From: Qipengyuania qiaonensis
Lineage (GTDB): Bacteria; Pseudomonadota; Alphaproteobacteria; Sphingomonadales; Sphingomonadaceae
Length of the DNA stretch: 64,000 nucleotides
Reading direction: 5' to 3'
Assembly: GCF_019711515.1 (NCBI RefSeq)
Contig: NZ_JAIGNO010000004.1
Coordinates: forward strand, 124,001-188,000
The stretch's first letter is position 1; each line of letters starts with the position of its first letter. The translations under genes were made by a program, and so were the position numbers. Below are positions 33,551 through 42,636 of the stretch, one piece after another. Under the pieces are notes generated by a model. The model was not told where the DNA came from, did not search any database, and was given only the letters and a program-made list of their open reading frames with translations.

Positions 33551-36500
33551 TCATTCCGCCGCCAGCAATTCCTCTGCGCCGCCCAGATCCACGCTGACGA
33601 GGCGGCTGACGCCGCGCTCGATCATGGTCACGCCGAAGAGGCGGTGCATGCGGCTCATGGTCACGGCATTGTGGGTGACGATCAGATAGCGGGTCTGCGT
33701 TTCGCGAACCATCGCGTCGAGCAGGTCGCAGAAGCGATCGATATTCGCATCGTCCAGCGGCGCATCGACTTCGTCGAGCACGCAGATCGGGGCGGGATTG
33801 GTCAGGAACAGGGCGAAGATCAGCGCGGTGGCGGTCAGTGCCTGCTCGCCGCCCGACAGCAGGGTGAGCGATTGCAGCTTCTTGCCCGGCGGCTGGGCGA
33901 AGATTTCGAGCCCGGCTTCGAGGGGATCGTCGCTGTCGATCAGGGCCAGATGCGCCTCGCCGCCCTCGAACAGGCGGGTGAAAAGGCGCTTGAAATGGCC
34001 GTTGACCTGCTCGAACGCGGCGCGCAGCCGTTCGCGGCCTTCGCGGTTGAGATTGCCGATCGAACCACGCAACCGGCTGACCGCTTCGCGCAGTTCTTCC
34101 TGCTCGACCGCGTTGGAGCCATGCACGCTCTCGATCCGCTCGAGTTCCTCGGCGGCGACGAGGTTGACCGGGCCGATGCGTTCGCGGCTGGCGGTGAGGC
34201 GGTCCATTTCCTCGCTCTCGGCCTCGGCGGATTTGATCGCGTCCTCGTCGAATTCGAAACGCTGCGGCAGGAGCGGGGGCGGGCACTGGAAGCGCTCGCC
34301 CGAAATGCGCGCCATCTCGATCCGGCGGCCGTCCTGGTTCTCGGCCCGGGCGGCCAGGCCGGCGCGGCTTTCGCGTGCTTCGGCCAGCGCTTCGTTGGCG
34401 GCGGCGAAAGCGCGGTCGGCTGCCTGCGCCCCGGCATTGGCCTCGGCGACTGCCGTTTCGGCCTCCGCCAGTTCGCGGGTCAGGCGCTCGCGCACCTGAT
34501 CGCCCTGTTCGATCTCGCGCATCAGCCCTTCGGGTCTGGCCGCGGTGACGGCGCGTTCTTCGGCGATCTCCTCGGCGCGGATTTCCATTTCCGACAGGCG
34601 GCGCGCCGCATCGCCGCTGCGCGCCTGCCAGTTCGCCATGTCGCTGCGCTGGGCGGAAGCCCGTTCGCGTGCCACGGCGAGCGCCTGGTCGTGGGCCGCG
34701 AGTTCCGCCGCGCGCGCCTGCAGGGTCGAACGCGCGGCCTCGTTCTTCGCGCGCGCCGCTTCGAGCGTGGCGCGACCCGCCTCGGGATCGGGCAGGGCGT
34801 TGCGCTTGTCCTGCGCGGTGGCGAGATCGGCCTGCGCCGCGGCGATCGTCTCGCCATGTTCGGCTTCGTTGCGGTCCAGTTCCTCGAGCCGCGCGGCCAA
34901 TCGCTCGCGCGCGGCTTCGGCCTGATCGAGCGCGCGCAGGGCCTGCCGTTCGGCGTCGGCGGCACCCGCCAGCTCGCGTTCGACGGCGATCAGATCGCGC
35001 TGGAGCTGCGCCAGTTCATCGCCTGCCGTATCCAGCGACGCCTGTGCTGTCGCGGCAGCTTCGCGCAGCGCAGGCAGGCGCGCATCGAGCTCGGCAAAGC
35101 GGTTTTCGGCCTCGAGCCGTGCCGCCTCCGCCGAACCTTCGCCGCGCACGACGAGGCCGTCCCACCGGCGCAGCTGCCCGCTCATGGTCACGAGCGAATG
35201 GCCGGGCGCAAGGGCACGCCCGTCATCGGTCTCCGCGACATGCACTAGCGCCAGCAAGGCGCGCAGCTCGTCGGGGCAGGTTTCGACATGGTCGGAGAGG
35301 CTATCGGTCACGGCCGAGGGTGCCTCGGCCCCGGTCCAGTAGCGGCCTTCCGCATCGCCTTCGGGCAGGCCCAGCAGCGCCTTGCCGTCGCGGCCCAGCG
35401 CCGCTGCGACGGCGCGCTCGTAGCCCTTGGCCGCGCGCACGCCGTCGATCGCCTGCTGGCGGCCGCTGCGCTTCGCGGCCGCCCGCTCGCGCGCCTCGCG
35501 GTCGCGCTTCAGCGCTTCCCATTCGCGCTGGACGCCGGAGAGCTCGGCCTTGGCCTCCGCCAGTGCGGACGAAGCCTCATCGCGCACGGCCTGCAGCTCG
35601 GCCTTGCGCGCCTGCATTTCTTCGAGCCGTGCGCGCAGGTCCGCCAATGCACTGGCGGCGTCTTCCGCGGCGCCCCTGGCTGCATCGACATCGGCGTCGG
35701 GATCTTCGCTCGCCAGCGCGGCGCGCTGATCGGCCATGCGCCGCCCCTCGGCCGCCGCACGGTCGAGCCGCGATTGCGCCTGCGCGATCTCGGCCTCGGC
35801 CACGCGCCATTCGGCCTCCACCCCGGCATTGTCCGCGGTCGCCTTGGCCAGCGCGAGTTCGGCGGCGCGGCTGTCACGCTCGGCCTGCTCCTGCGCGCGT
35901 TCGAGGGCCGGGCGCCTCTCCTCGTCCCCGGCCAGCGCCTTCTCGCTGTCCGCCAGCTCGCGCTCCAGCCGGGAGAGCGCTTCGGCAGCATCTCTGGTCA
36001 GCCGGTCGGCATCGCCCTTGTCCGCCTCCAGCCGCGCTTTCTGCCGGTCGAGATCGGCGAGGCGTTCCTCCGCAGCCTCGAGCTGGCTGGTGAGCGCCGC
36101 CATCCGGTGCCCGTGCGCGCTGGCATCGTCACGACGGTCGGCTTGCTCCTCGCGCGCGTCGGCAAGTGTTTGGGCCGCCGAACGCTGCATATCAGACGCT
36201 TGATTCGCAGCTTTTTGCGCATCCGCGACGCGAGCTTCGGCAGCGGCGGCAGCCTTCTTGGCCTCTTCCGCCGCGGTGGCCGCATCGCGCCAGCGGGCAA
36301 AGACTAGTCGCGCTTCGGCGGTCTTTATCTCGTCGGACAGCTTCTTGTACCGCTCGGCCTGCTTGGCCTGCCGCCGCAGCGAGGCGATCTGGCTGTCGAG
36401 CCCGGCCATGATGTCCTCGAGCCGTTCGAGATTGGTCTCGGTCTGGCGCAGCTTGCTTTCGGCATCGCGGCGCCGGACGTGAAGGCCCGCAATGCCCGCA

Positions 36501-36973
36501 GCTTCTTCCAGCATCATCCGCCGTTCCTGCGGCTTGGCAGCGATGACCTGTGCGATCTTGCCCTGGCTGACGAGCGCGGGGCTGTGCGCGCCGGTGGCCG
36601 CATCGGCGAAGATCAGCGCCACATCCTTCGCCCGCACATCGCGGCCGTTCAAACGATAGGCGCTGCCGGCACCCCGCTCGATCCGGCGCACGACTTCCAT
36701 TTCGTCGCCATCGTCATCCGCGCCGTGCAGCACCACTTCGGCGAAATCGCGCTGCGGGCGGCTTTGCGTACCGGCGAAGATCACGTCTTCCATCCCGCCC
36801 GAGCGCATCGACTTGGGCGAATTTTCGCCCATTACCCAGCGGATCGCTTCGAGCAGGTTGGACTTGCCGCAGCCATTGGGGCCGACGACGCCCGTCAGCC
36901 CCGGTTCGATATGCAGGGTGGCGGGCTCGACGAAGCTCTTGAAGCCACTCAATTTGAGCTTCGAGATCTCCAT
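33551..36973 (-). CDS. smc: Chromosome segregation ATPase SMC
   Basis: A 1140-residue SMC. The N-terminal Walker A is GPNGCGKSN (31-39), the C-terminal ABC signature is LLSGGEQALTATAL and Walker B is CVLDEVDAPLDDANI. Between them lie long coiled coils around a hinge (about residues 500-620). It organises and segregates the chromosome with ScpA and ScpB. MEISKLKLSGFKSFVEP fixes the start at 36973; the longer frame to 37159 overlaps the DsbA-like gene. The cluster DUF721-dsbA-smc is a familiar alphaproteobacterial order. Confidence 0.97.
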   Translation of the reverse strand: MEISKLKLSGFKSFVEPATLHIEPGLTGVVGPNGCGKSNLLEAIRWVMGENSPKSMRSGGMEDVIFAGTQSRPQRDFAEVVLHGADDDGDEMEVVRRIERGAGSAYRLNGRDVRAKDVALIFADAATGAHSPALVSQGKIAQVIAAKPQERRMMLEEAAGIAGLHVRRRDAESKLRQTETNLERLEDIMAGLDSQIASLRRQAKQAERYKKLSDEIKTAEARLVFARWRDAATAAEEAKKAAAAAEARVADAQKAANQASDMQRSAAQTLADAREEQADRRDDASAHGHRMAALTSQLEAAEERLADLDRQKARLEADKGDADRLTRDAAEALSRLERELADSEKALAGDEERRPALERAQEQAERDSRAAELALAKATADNAGVEAEWRVAEAEIAQAQSRLDRAAAEGRRMADQRAALASEDPDADVDAARGAAEDAASALADLRARLEEMQARKAELQAVRDEASSALAEAKAELSGVQREWEALKRDREARERAAAKRSGRQQAIDGVRAAKGYERAVAAALGRDGKALLGLPEGDAEGRYWTGAEAPSAVTDSLSDHVETCPDELRALLALVHVAETDDGRALAPGHSLVTMSGQLRRWDGLVVRGEGSAEAARLEAENRFAELDARLPALREAAATAQASLDTAGDELAQLQRDLIAVERELAGAADAERQALRALDQAEAARERLAARLEELDRNEAEHGETIAAAQADLATAQDKRNALPDPEAGRATLEAARAKNEAARSTLQARAAELAAHDQALAVARERASAQRSDMANWQARSGDAARRLSEMEIRAEEIAEERAVTAARPEGLMREIEQGDQVRERLTRELAEAETAVAEANAGAQAADRAFAAANEALAEARESRAGLAARAENQDGRRIEMARISGERFQCPPPLLPQRFEFDEDAIKSAEAESEEMDRLTASRERIGPVNLVAAEELERIESVHGSNAVEQEELREAVSRLRGSIGNLNREGRERLRAAFEQVNGHFKRLFTRLFEGGEAHLALIDSDDPLEAGLEIFAQPPGKKLQSLTLLSGGEQALTATALIFALFLTNPAPICVLDEVDAPLDDANIDRFCDLLDAMVRETQTRYLIVTHNAVTMSRMHRLFGVTMIERGVSRLVSVDLGGAEELLAAE

Positions 36974-37001
36974 CCTTGCCCTGTCCCCCCCCAGGCCGGC
37001 C

Positions 37002-37742
37002 TTACCTGGCGCCGGCGCGCTGGAGAATGGGCTCCAGAGCTGCCCAGGTATTGGCATCGACATCGCGGTCGTTGAGCTTGAAAGTCGGTGTGCCCGAAAT
37101 ATCGAATTCACTGCCGTAGCGCTGCGTGTAATCGGCCATTGCCTCCAGCTTGCCGACATCGGCGAGGCACTGCCGACCTTGGTCTTCGCTGATCCCGCGC
37201 GCAGCGAAGAAATCGAGATAGCCCATCTGTTCGGCGGCGACTACGAAGCGCTCTTCCATCGGGCGTTGCATGGCCGCTTCGAATGCGGCCTGGTTGGTCT
37301 GGATCGGCTGCATGATCGTTTCGTAATTGGCCCAGACCTGATCCGACAGGGGCACCGCGGCTTCGACCGGACCGCATTGGGTCATCTGCTGGAGCAGCAG
37401 GTCGAGCGGACCGTGGATCGCGAATTGGCGCAGTTCGAAGCTCACGACGCCTGTATCCACGTACTCCATCAGCGGCTCGCCGCCCTCCATCGAGAAACGC
37501 GCGCAAGTGGGGCAGGTGAGCGAACCGTATTCGATGAGCTTCAATGGGGCATCGGGATTGCCGACGAGGACACCGCCAGCTTCGGTCATGACTGCCGTAC
37601 TGCGCCATTCGGTACCTTCAGGCGCGGCGATAGCGGCGATGGCCTCGCCTTCGATCTCACCGCTTTCCTCCGTAGCCGAACCGCAGGCGGCCAGCGCCAG
37701 TGCGAGCGGGGCGGCAAGGGCGAAACGCAAGGTCTTGGTCAT
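37002..37742 (-). CDS. DsbA-like thioredoxin-fold lipoprotein
   Basis: A 246-residue exported thioredoxin-fold protein. The lipobox is LALAAC (about residues 15-20). The active-site motif CPTC follows LKLIEYGSLT, and the cis-Pro loop is ISGTPTFKLN. It resembles the DsbA_4/thioredoxin-like family expected to introduce disulfides in periplasmic or surface proteins. The gap to smc is 28 bases, and it is followed upstream by a second DsbA-like protein, so two similar oxidoreductases are adjacent. Confidence 0.85.
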   Translation of the reverse strand: MTKTLRFALAAPLALALAACGSATEESGEIEGEAIAAIAAPEGTEWRSTAVMTEAGGVLVGNPDAPLKLIEYGSLTCPTCARFSMEGGEPLMEYVDTGVVSFELRQFAIHGPLDLLLQQMTQCGPVEAAVPLSDQVWANYETIMQPIQTNQAAFEAAMQRPMEERFVVAAEQMGYLDFFAARGISEDQGRQCLADVGKLEAMADYTQRYGSEFDISGTPTFKLNDRDVDANTWAALEPILQRAGAR

Positions 37743-37851
37743 GAAATTCCTCGTATGTGGGCTGGAAAGGCTAGGCCGGGGAAGGCGCAGAAGGGAAGGC
37801 GTGCATATGCGTATCCACAGGGCTTTCCCCGAAAAACAGGCGTGCGACGCG

Positions 37852-38559
37852 TTAAGTGGCGTCCTTCAGGCGCTTCTCGAGCGAAGGCCAGTCATGCGTG
37901 CCTTCGAGCAGTTCGCCGTCGAGCACGAAGCTGGGTGTGCCCTTGAGACCATATCTCTGTACATCGGCAGCCGACGTATCGGCCAGGACCTTGGCCTTTG
38001 CCTCGTCGGACAGACAGCGGTCGAGGTCGGCGCGCCGGTACCCGCGCGTTTCCATGATCTCGTAGAAATCCAGGTCATTGGCGATCGCCTGAAGCCGCGC
38101 CGAAAGCGTGCCGAACTGCCAGCGCGAACGCTGCGCCTGTGTGGCGGTGCGCGCCTTTTCGATCCACTCGTCGTAGCGATACATGATCGCCTCGTGATTG
38201 CCTCCGAACTTCTTCGCCTCGCCGCAATGGGTCAGCAGCGTGGCGGTCAGGTCCACCGGATCGCGGATCAAATGGCGGATTTCGTAGCTGACCTTGCCCG
38301 TCGGGACATGGGAGAGCTTGATGGCCGCATCTCCCTTGCGCGCAAACGTGGCGCAGTGCGAGCACGTATAGCTCATGAACTCGACCAGCTTCGTTTCCGC
38401 GTCCGGATTGCCGAACAGGTGGCCGCCATCGGTCTCGTCGAGCATGCCTGCCCAGTTCCCGCCGGGCTTGATCAGCCGCCCCTGGGCATGGGCGCCAAGA
38501 GCCAGGGTACTGGCCCCGACGAGCGCCAATGCCGCCATGGTCACCGATTTGATCTTCAC
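37852..38559 (-). CDS. DsbA-like thioredoxin-fold protein, periplasmic
   Basis: A 235-residue exported protein. The signal peptide is MKIKSVTMAALALVGASTLA, cleaved near AHAQG. The redox motif is CSHC in VEFMSYTCSHCATFAR, and the cis-Pro loop is LKGTPSFVLDG. This is the DsbA-like gene normally next to DUF721 and smc in alphaproteobacteria. Its ATG overlaps the DUF721 stop (ATGA). It has the lipoprotein paralogue downstream (109-base gap), so one is likely an older duplicate. Confidence 0.87.
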   Translation of the reverse strand: MKIKSVTMAALALVGASTLALGAHAQGRLIKPGGNWAGMLDETDGGHLFGNPDAETKLVEFMSYTCSHCATFARKGDAAIKLSHVPTGKVSYEIRHLIRDPVDLTATLLTHCGEAKKFGGNHEAIMYRYDEWIEKARTATQAQRSRWQFGTLSARLQAIANDLDFYEIMETRGYRRADLDRCLSDEAKAKVLADTSAADVQRYGLKGTPSFVLDGELLEGTHDWPSLEKRLKDAT

Positions 38560-39086
38560 GTGTTCTCGTCCCCGTTGTCTTGCGATCCAAGGCTGCGTGC
38601 GAGCGATTCCAGCACGGTGCGTAGCTCCGGATCACCGATATCGCGCAAGCTGTCGCCCAATTCCATTGGAATCGGCTTCAGCGAAGGTGGCGCTTTGGGC
38701 TTGGTCCTGCCCGGCGGTGGCTTAACGTCGCCTTGCCGCAGCTTGATGCGTGCGACGGCGCGATAACCGAAAAAGCGGTTCACCCGCTCGATGATTTCCG
38801 GGATGACCTGCTGAACCAGGGGCGCATGTGCGGGCTTCACCACCAGATGCATGATGCCTTCCGACTTCTCGCCCGGCGGGAAGCGGATCATTTCCGGTGT
38901 GCAGGTTCTGGCATGCACTTCCCCGACGATCTCCGGCCAGCGGCTCACCACGGAGCTCTGTACGAAGCCGAAGCGGCGAAAGGCACTGCGGCCGATCTGA
39001 GGCATGAGATCGCTGATCGGCTTGGCGCCGCCACCGCGCGGACGGCTGTAGTGTTTCGATCCCGATTTCGTCTTGTCGCTTCCCAT
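38556..39086 (-). CDS. DUF721 (DciA-like) protein
   Basis: A 176-residue protein of DUF721, the family containing DciA, which loads the replicative helicase where DnaC/DnaI is missing. The recognisable core is ISDLMPQIGRSAFRRFGFVQSSVVSRWPEIVGEVHARTCTPEMIRF and LHLVVKPAHAPLVQQVIPEIIERVNRFFGYRAVARIKL-like sequence (partly quoted). The ATG at 39086 has GAGGTT upstream; a longer start at 39101 is possible. It is divergent from mutY with 29 bases between starts. Confidence 0.82.
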   Translation of the reverse strand: MGSDKTKSGSKHYSRPRGGGAKPISDLMPQIGRSAFRRFGFVQSSVVSRWPEIVGEVHARTCTPEMIRFPPGEKSEGIMHLVVKPAHAPLVQQVIPEIIERVNRFFGYRAVARIKLRQGDVKPPPGRTKPKAPPSLKPIPMELGDSLRDIGDPELRTVLESLARSLGSQDNGDENT

Positions 39087-39115
39087 GTCGTCGAACCTCA
39101 TGCCATAGGCGGGCC

Positions 39116-40138
39116 GTGGCCGCCACTGTCTCCGAAACTTTGCTCGACTGGTACGACACGCATGCCCGCGATCTGCCCTGGCGCGCGCGTCCGGGTACAC
39201 CAGCGCCCGATCCCTATCGCGTGTGGCTGTCGGAAGTCATGCTGCAGCAGACCACGGTGGCGGCGGTTAAGCCGTATTTCGAGGCGTTCACGACTCGCTG
39301 GCCGGATGTGTCATCGCTTGCCGCCGCGCCCGAAGAGGACATCATGGCGGCATGGGCAGGGCTCGGATATTATTCGCGGGCCCGCAATCTGGTCAAATGC
39401 GCGGCAGCGGTGGCCCAGCGTGGTGGCTTCCCGGAAACGGAGGAAGGCTTGCGCGATCTTCCCGGGCTCGGCCCTTACACGGCCGCCGCGATCGCTGCGA
39501 TTGCCTTCGGCGAACGCGCCGTGGTCGTCGATGCCAATGTCGAGAGAGTTGTGGCGCGTCTGTTCGCGATCGAGGATCCGTTGCCTGGCGCACGCAAGGC
39601 TATCCGCGTCGCCGCCGATGCGATCACTCCGGACCGGCGCGCTGGCGACTTCGCGCAGGCGATGATGGATTTGGGCGCGACGATCTGCACCTCGCGCGAT
39701 CCGAAATGCCTGCTCTGTCCGTTGACGCAAAGCTGCGAGGCGCGGGCCGCGGGCGACCCGGCGCGCCTGCCGCTCAAGGCTCGGAAGAAGGACAAACCTG
39801 TGCGTCAGGGCCGTGCCTACTGGATCGAGCGCAATGGCACGGTCTGGCTGGTCCGGCGCGCGGGCAAGGGCATGCTTGGCGGTATGCGGGCACTTCCCGA
39901 CGATGGCTGGAATTCACGCTCCGATGGCTCGGATGAAGCCCCCTTGGCCGGAATATGGGAAAGCGCCGGCCTGGTGCGTCACGCATTCACGCATTTCGCA
40001 CTCGAGCTGTCGGTGCTCGTCAATCGAGGATCGGAACAACCGAAGGGCGAGGGCGAATGGTGGCCGCTCGACCGGCTGGAAGAAGCGGGTCTGCCGACCC
40101 TGTTCGCCAAAGCCGCGCGGCTGGTACTGGCGAGCTAG
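39116..40138 (+). CDS. mutY: A/G-specific adenine glycosylase MutY, GTG start
   Basis: A 340-residue MutY that removes adenine mispaired with 8-oxoguanine. The helix-hairpin-helix is LPGLGPYTAAAI with the catalytic Glu40 in LSEVMLQQT and Asp139 in VVDANVERV. The [4Fe-4S] cluster cysteines are 191, 198, 201 and 207. The C-terminal NUDIX-like 8-oxoG recognition domain is complete. The GTG at 39116 is 29 bases from the divergent DUF721 start. Its stop overlaps the stop of the small membrane protein gene. Confidence 0.95.
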   Translation: MAATVSETLLDWYDTHARDLPWRARPGTPAPDPYRVWLSEVMLQQTTVAAVKPYFEAFTTRWPDVSSLAAAPEEDIMAAWAGLGYYSRARNLVKCAAAVAQRGGFPETEEGLRDLPGLGPYTAAAIAAIAFGERAVVVDANVERVVARLFAIEDPLPGARKAIRVAADAITPDRRAGDFAQAMMDLGATICTSRDPKCLLCPLTQSCEARAAGDPARLPLKARKKDKPVRQGRAYWIERNGTVWLVRRAGKGMLGGMRALPDDGWNSRSDGSDEAPLAGIWESAGLVRHAFTHFALELSVLVNRGSEQPKGEGEWWPLDRLEEAGLPTLFAKAARLVLAS

Positions 40139-40356
40139 ATGATTCCGCCGCCGATGCTCAGGCGCACGGCCGCGATCAGCAGCACGACCAGGCAGAAATT
40201 GCGCCCGCCATTGCTCGATGAAAGCTGGCCGAGGATGACCCCGATCACGATCAGCGGCAGCGCGAACCAGTTGGCCCAGCCCAGCAGGGGAATGGTCGCC
40301 GGAATGACGACGACCAGAGAGACGAGTCCGAGCAGGATCGAAAGCAGGTTCAGCAT
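40135..40356 (-). CDS. Small two- or three-helix membrane protein
   Basis: A 73-residue protein starting MLNLLSILLGLVSLVVVIPA. Hydrophobic runs cover about residues 3-20, 25-43 and 53-68, and the C-terminal GGGII is short. No family is recognised. The long frame to 40425 would enter the region upstream of the serine hydrolase gene, so 40356 is preferred. It is convergent with mutY, sharing the stop-codon bases. It could be a membrane scaffold or a chance small protein; hydrophobicity and overlap suggest it is real. Confidence 0.55.
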   Translation of the reverse strand: MLNLLSILLGLVSLVVVIPATIPLLGWANWFALPLIVIGVILGQLSSSNGGRNFCLVVLLIAAVRLSIGGGII

Positions 40357-40464
40357 GTGTCCTATATGGGTAGAACACTGGGTAAATGCAACAGTTTCAA
40401 TTCGCAATTGACGCTCCTGCGCCACTCCCGCACAAACCTTGCAACAAATTCCGGAGAGACACGA

Positions 40465-41775
40465 ATGGCCTATCGCGAATTCGACACCCCCAACTTGTCA
40501 CGCCGTGCGCTTCTGCGCGGCGGCGCCTGGCTTACCGCGGGAGCGGCATTGGCAGGGGTGCCGATGGGCCGGATGGCCTTCGCTCGTGAGGCCGGGGCCG
40601 AATGGCAGAGTGTCGGTGCCATGGTCCAGAAATACGTGTCCGAGCGCAAGGTCGCCAATATGATCGCGACGCTTGGCTGGGGCGACAAGGATCCGCTCTA
40701 TATCGCGCGCGGCACTCTGGCGCTGGGCGGGCAGGTCAAGGCCGACGCGGACAGCCTCTATCGGATCTATTCGATGACCAAACCGATCACGGGCATGGCG
40801 GCCATGATGCTGGTGGAAGACGGCAAGCTGGGGCTCGACCAGCCGATCGCCGAACTGCTGCCCGCCTATTCCAGGATGCAGGTGCAGAAGACCTATGACG
40901 GATCGATCACCGATCTCGTCCCTGCCGAACGCCCGATCACGGTGCGCCACCTGCTCACCCATACTGCGGGCCTTGGCTACAATATCGTCCAGAAAGGACC
41001 GATTAGCGCCGCCTATACCGGGCAAGGCCTGGTTCCCGGACAGGTCAGCCGTATCCCGATCCCCGGCCTCGGTCGGTCCGTGGCGGTCGCCGGTCTGGAC
41101 GTTTTCGCCGATCGTCTGGCCAAGATGCCGCTGGTGCTTCAGCCGGGTAGCAAGTGGAGCTATTCGGTCGGGCTCGACCTGATGGGCCGGGTGATCGAAG
41201 TGGCATCGGGCATGAAGTTCGACGAGTTTCTGCGCACGCAGATATTTGAGCCTACCGGAATGACCAGCACATGGTTTACCGTGCCGGAGAGTGAAGTCGG
41301 GCGCTTCACCACGAACTACGGCATCATGAACGGAACGCCGCTGCCGATGGACCCGGCCAGGGCCTCCATCTATCTCGACAAGCCGCCATTCCCGTTCGGC
41401 GGGGCGGGGTTGGTATCCACCGCGCGCGACTATGACCGCTTCCTCAAGATGCTGCTCGGCTATGGTATGATCGACGGCAAGCGGGTGATGGGCGAAGAGG
41501 CGGTAAGGCTCGGCACATCGAACCTGTTGCCGGAAACCGCAACCACGGCGGGCACGTGGATCGAAGGCCAGGGCTTCGGCGCTGGCGGGCGTGTCTCCAA
41601 CGACGCCTATGGTTGGGGCGGTGCGGCCGGGACGGTCGCGTTTGTCAGCCATAAGGCCGGCCTGCGCGCCAATCTGATGACGCAATACATGCCGTCGGAA
41701 GCTTACCCGATCCACGAAGGGTTCCCCAAGGCCGTCATGGCGGATCTTGCCGCAATGCAGGGGGCGAAGAGCTAG
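40465..41775 (+). CDS. Tat-exported beta-lactamase-family serine hydrolase
   Basis: A 436-residue serine hydrolase of the beta-lactamase/D-Ala-D-Ala carboxypeptidase (AmpC/EstB-like) fold. The leader has a twin-arginine motif SRRALLRGG. The active-site tetrad SMTK is Ser103-Lys106, and LGYN fits the YxN element (Tyr-Asn pair). It is probably an esterase or peptidase in the periplasm; specificity is unknown. GGAGAG precedes the ATG at 40465. nudC follows three bases after the stop. Confidence 0.88.
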   Translation: MAYREFDTPNLSRRALLRGGAWLTAGAALAGVPMGRMAFAREAGAEWQSVGAMVQKYVSERKVANMIATLGWGDKDPLYIARGTLALGGQVKADADSLYRIYSMTKPITGMAAMMLVEDGKLGLDQPIAELLPAYSRMQVQKTYDGSITDLVPAERPITVRHLLTHTAGLGYNIVQKGPISAAYTGQGLVPGQVSRIPIPGLGRSVAVAGLDVFADRLAKMPLVLQPGSKWSYSVGLDLMGRVIEVASGMKFDEFLRTQIFEPTGMTSTWFTVPESEVGRFTTNYGIMNGTPLPMDPARASIYLDKPPFPFGGAGLVSTARDYDRFLKMLLGYGMIDGKRVMGEEAVRLGTSNLLPETATTAGTWIEGQGFGAGGRVSNDAYGWGGAAGTVAFVSHKAGLRANLMTQYMPSEAYPIHEGFPKAVMADLAAMQGAKS

Positions 41776-41778
41776 CAC

Positions 41779-42636
41779 GTGCTGTCCTTTACCGGCTCGC
41801 GCCTCGATCGCGCCGACCATGTCCGCGCCGATCCGGATCGGCTGGCGGGTTACATGAACTGGAAAGCGCGGCTGCTGGCGCTCGATGGGCTGATGCCGTC
41901 GCTCGACGATGGCGGCCGGCTGGCTTGGGGTACGCTGGCCGATGCCCTCGAGGATGCCGAGCTGTGCTTCCTCGGCCTCGACGAAGGCAAGGCCTGTTTC
42001 GCCGCCGTTCCGCCCCGCGGGGACGCCAGCCCGCGCATGGCCAATCCGCAGCTCTGGTCGCTGATGGCGACACTCCAGCCAGACGATCTTGCGCTCTATG
42101 GCGGGGCGCGTAGCCTGATCGATTGGCATGCGCGGCATCGGTTCTGCGCGCAATGCGGGGGCGACACGAAGCTCGCCAAGGGCGGCTGGCAGCGCGATTG
42201 CACCCAATGCGGGGCGAGCCATTTTCCGCGCACCGATCCGGTCACGATCATGCTGGTCGAACATGAGGGCCGGTTGATGCTGGGCCGCGGCCTCGGCTGG
42301 CCCGAGGGCCGCTTTTCCGCGCTCGCGGGTTTCGTCGAACCCGGCGAGAGCATCGAGGAGGCGGTGGCGCGCGAAGTGCTGGAAGAATCGGGCGTGCGGG
42401 TGCGTGACGTCACCTATGTCGCAAGCCAGCCCTGGCCCTTTCCGAGCCAGCTCATGATCGGCTGCCACAGCCACGCCGACAGCGACGAGCTGACCATCGA
42501 CGAAACCGAAATGGCCGAGGTCAATTTCTACAGCAGGGACGACGTGCTGGCAGCGCTCGACGGGAAGGGCCCCTTCGTGGCGCCGCCGCCGCATGCTATA
42601 GCGCATCACCTGATGCATTGGTGGGTGAAACGATGA
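41779..42636 (+). CDS. nudC: NAD+ diphosphatase NudC, GTG start
   Basis: A 285-residue NudC, which cleaves NADH/NAD+ and removes NAD caps from RNA. The zinc ribbon is CAQCGGDTKLAKGGWQRDCTQCG, the Nudix box is GFVEPGESIEEAVAREVLEESGV (partly), and the NADH-pyrophosphatase hallmark is SQPWPFPSQLM. The GTG at 41779 lies three bases after the serine hydrolase stop. The stop overlaps the next ATG, so a four-gene cluster (hydrolase, nudC, DsbA-family, SDR) is translationally linked. Confidence 0.95.
   Translation: MLSFTGSRLDRADHVRADPDRLAGYMNWKARLLALDGLMPSLDDGGRLAWGTLADALEDAELCFLGLDEGKACFAAVPPRGDASPRMANPQLWSLMATLQPDDLALYGGARSLIDWHARHRFCAQCGGDTKLAKGGWQRDCTQCGASHFPRTDPVTIMLVEHEGRLMLGRGLGWPEGRFSALAGFVEPGESIEEAVAREVLEESGVRVRDVTYVASQPWPFPSQLMIGCHSHADSDELTIDETEMAEVNFYSRDDVLAALDGKGPFVAPPPHAIAHHLMHWWVKR

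Noticed and set aside
33146..35248. Long plus-strand frame opposite smc and the M24 peptidase
   Set aside because: The coding strand has clear SMC and M24 motifs; the opposite frame is low-complexity and unrelated to any family.
40498..42618. Long minus-strand frame opposite the serine hydrolase and nudC
   Set aside because: Both plus-strand genes have full catalytic motifs and typical starts; the antisense frame has none.
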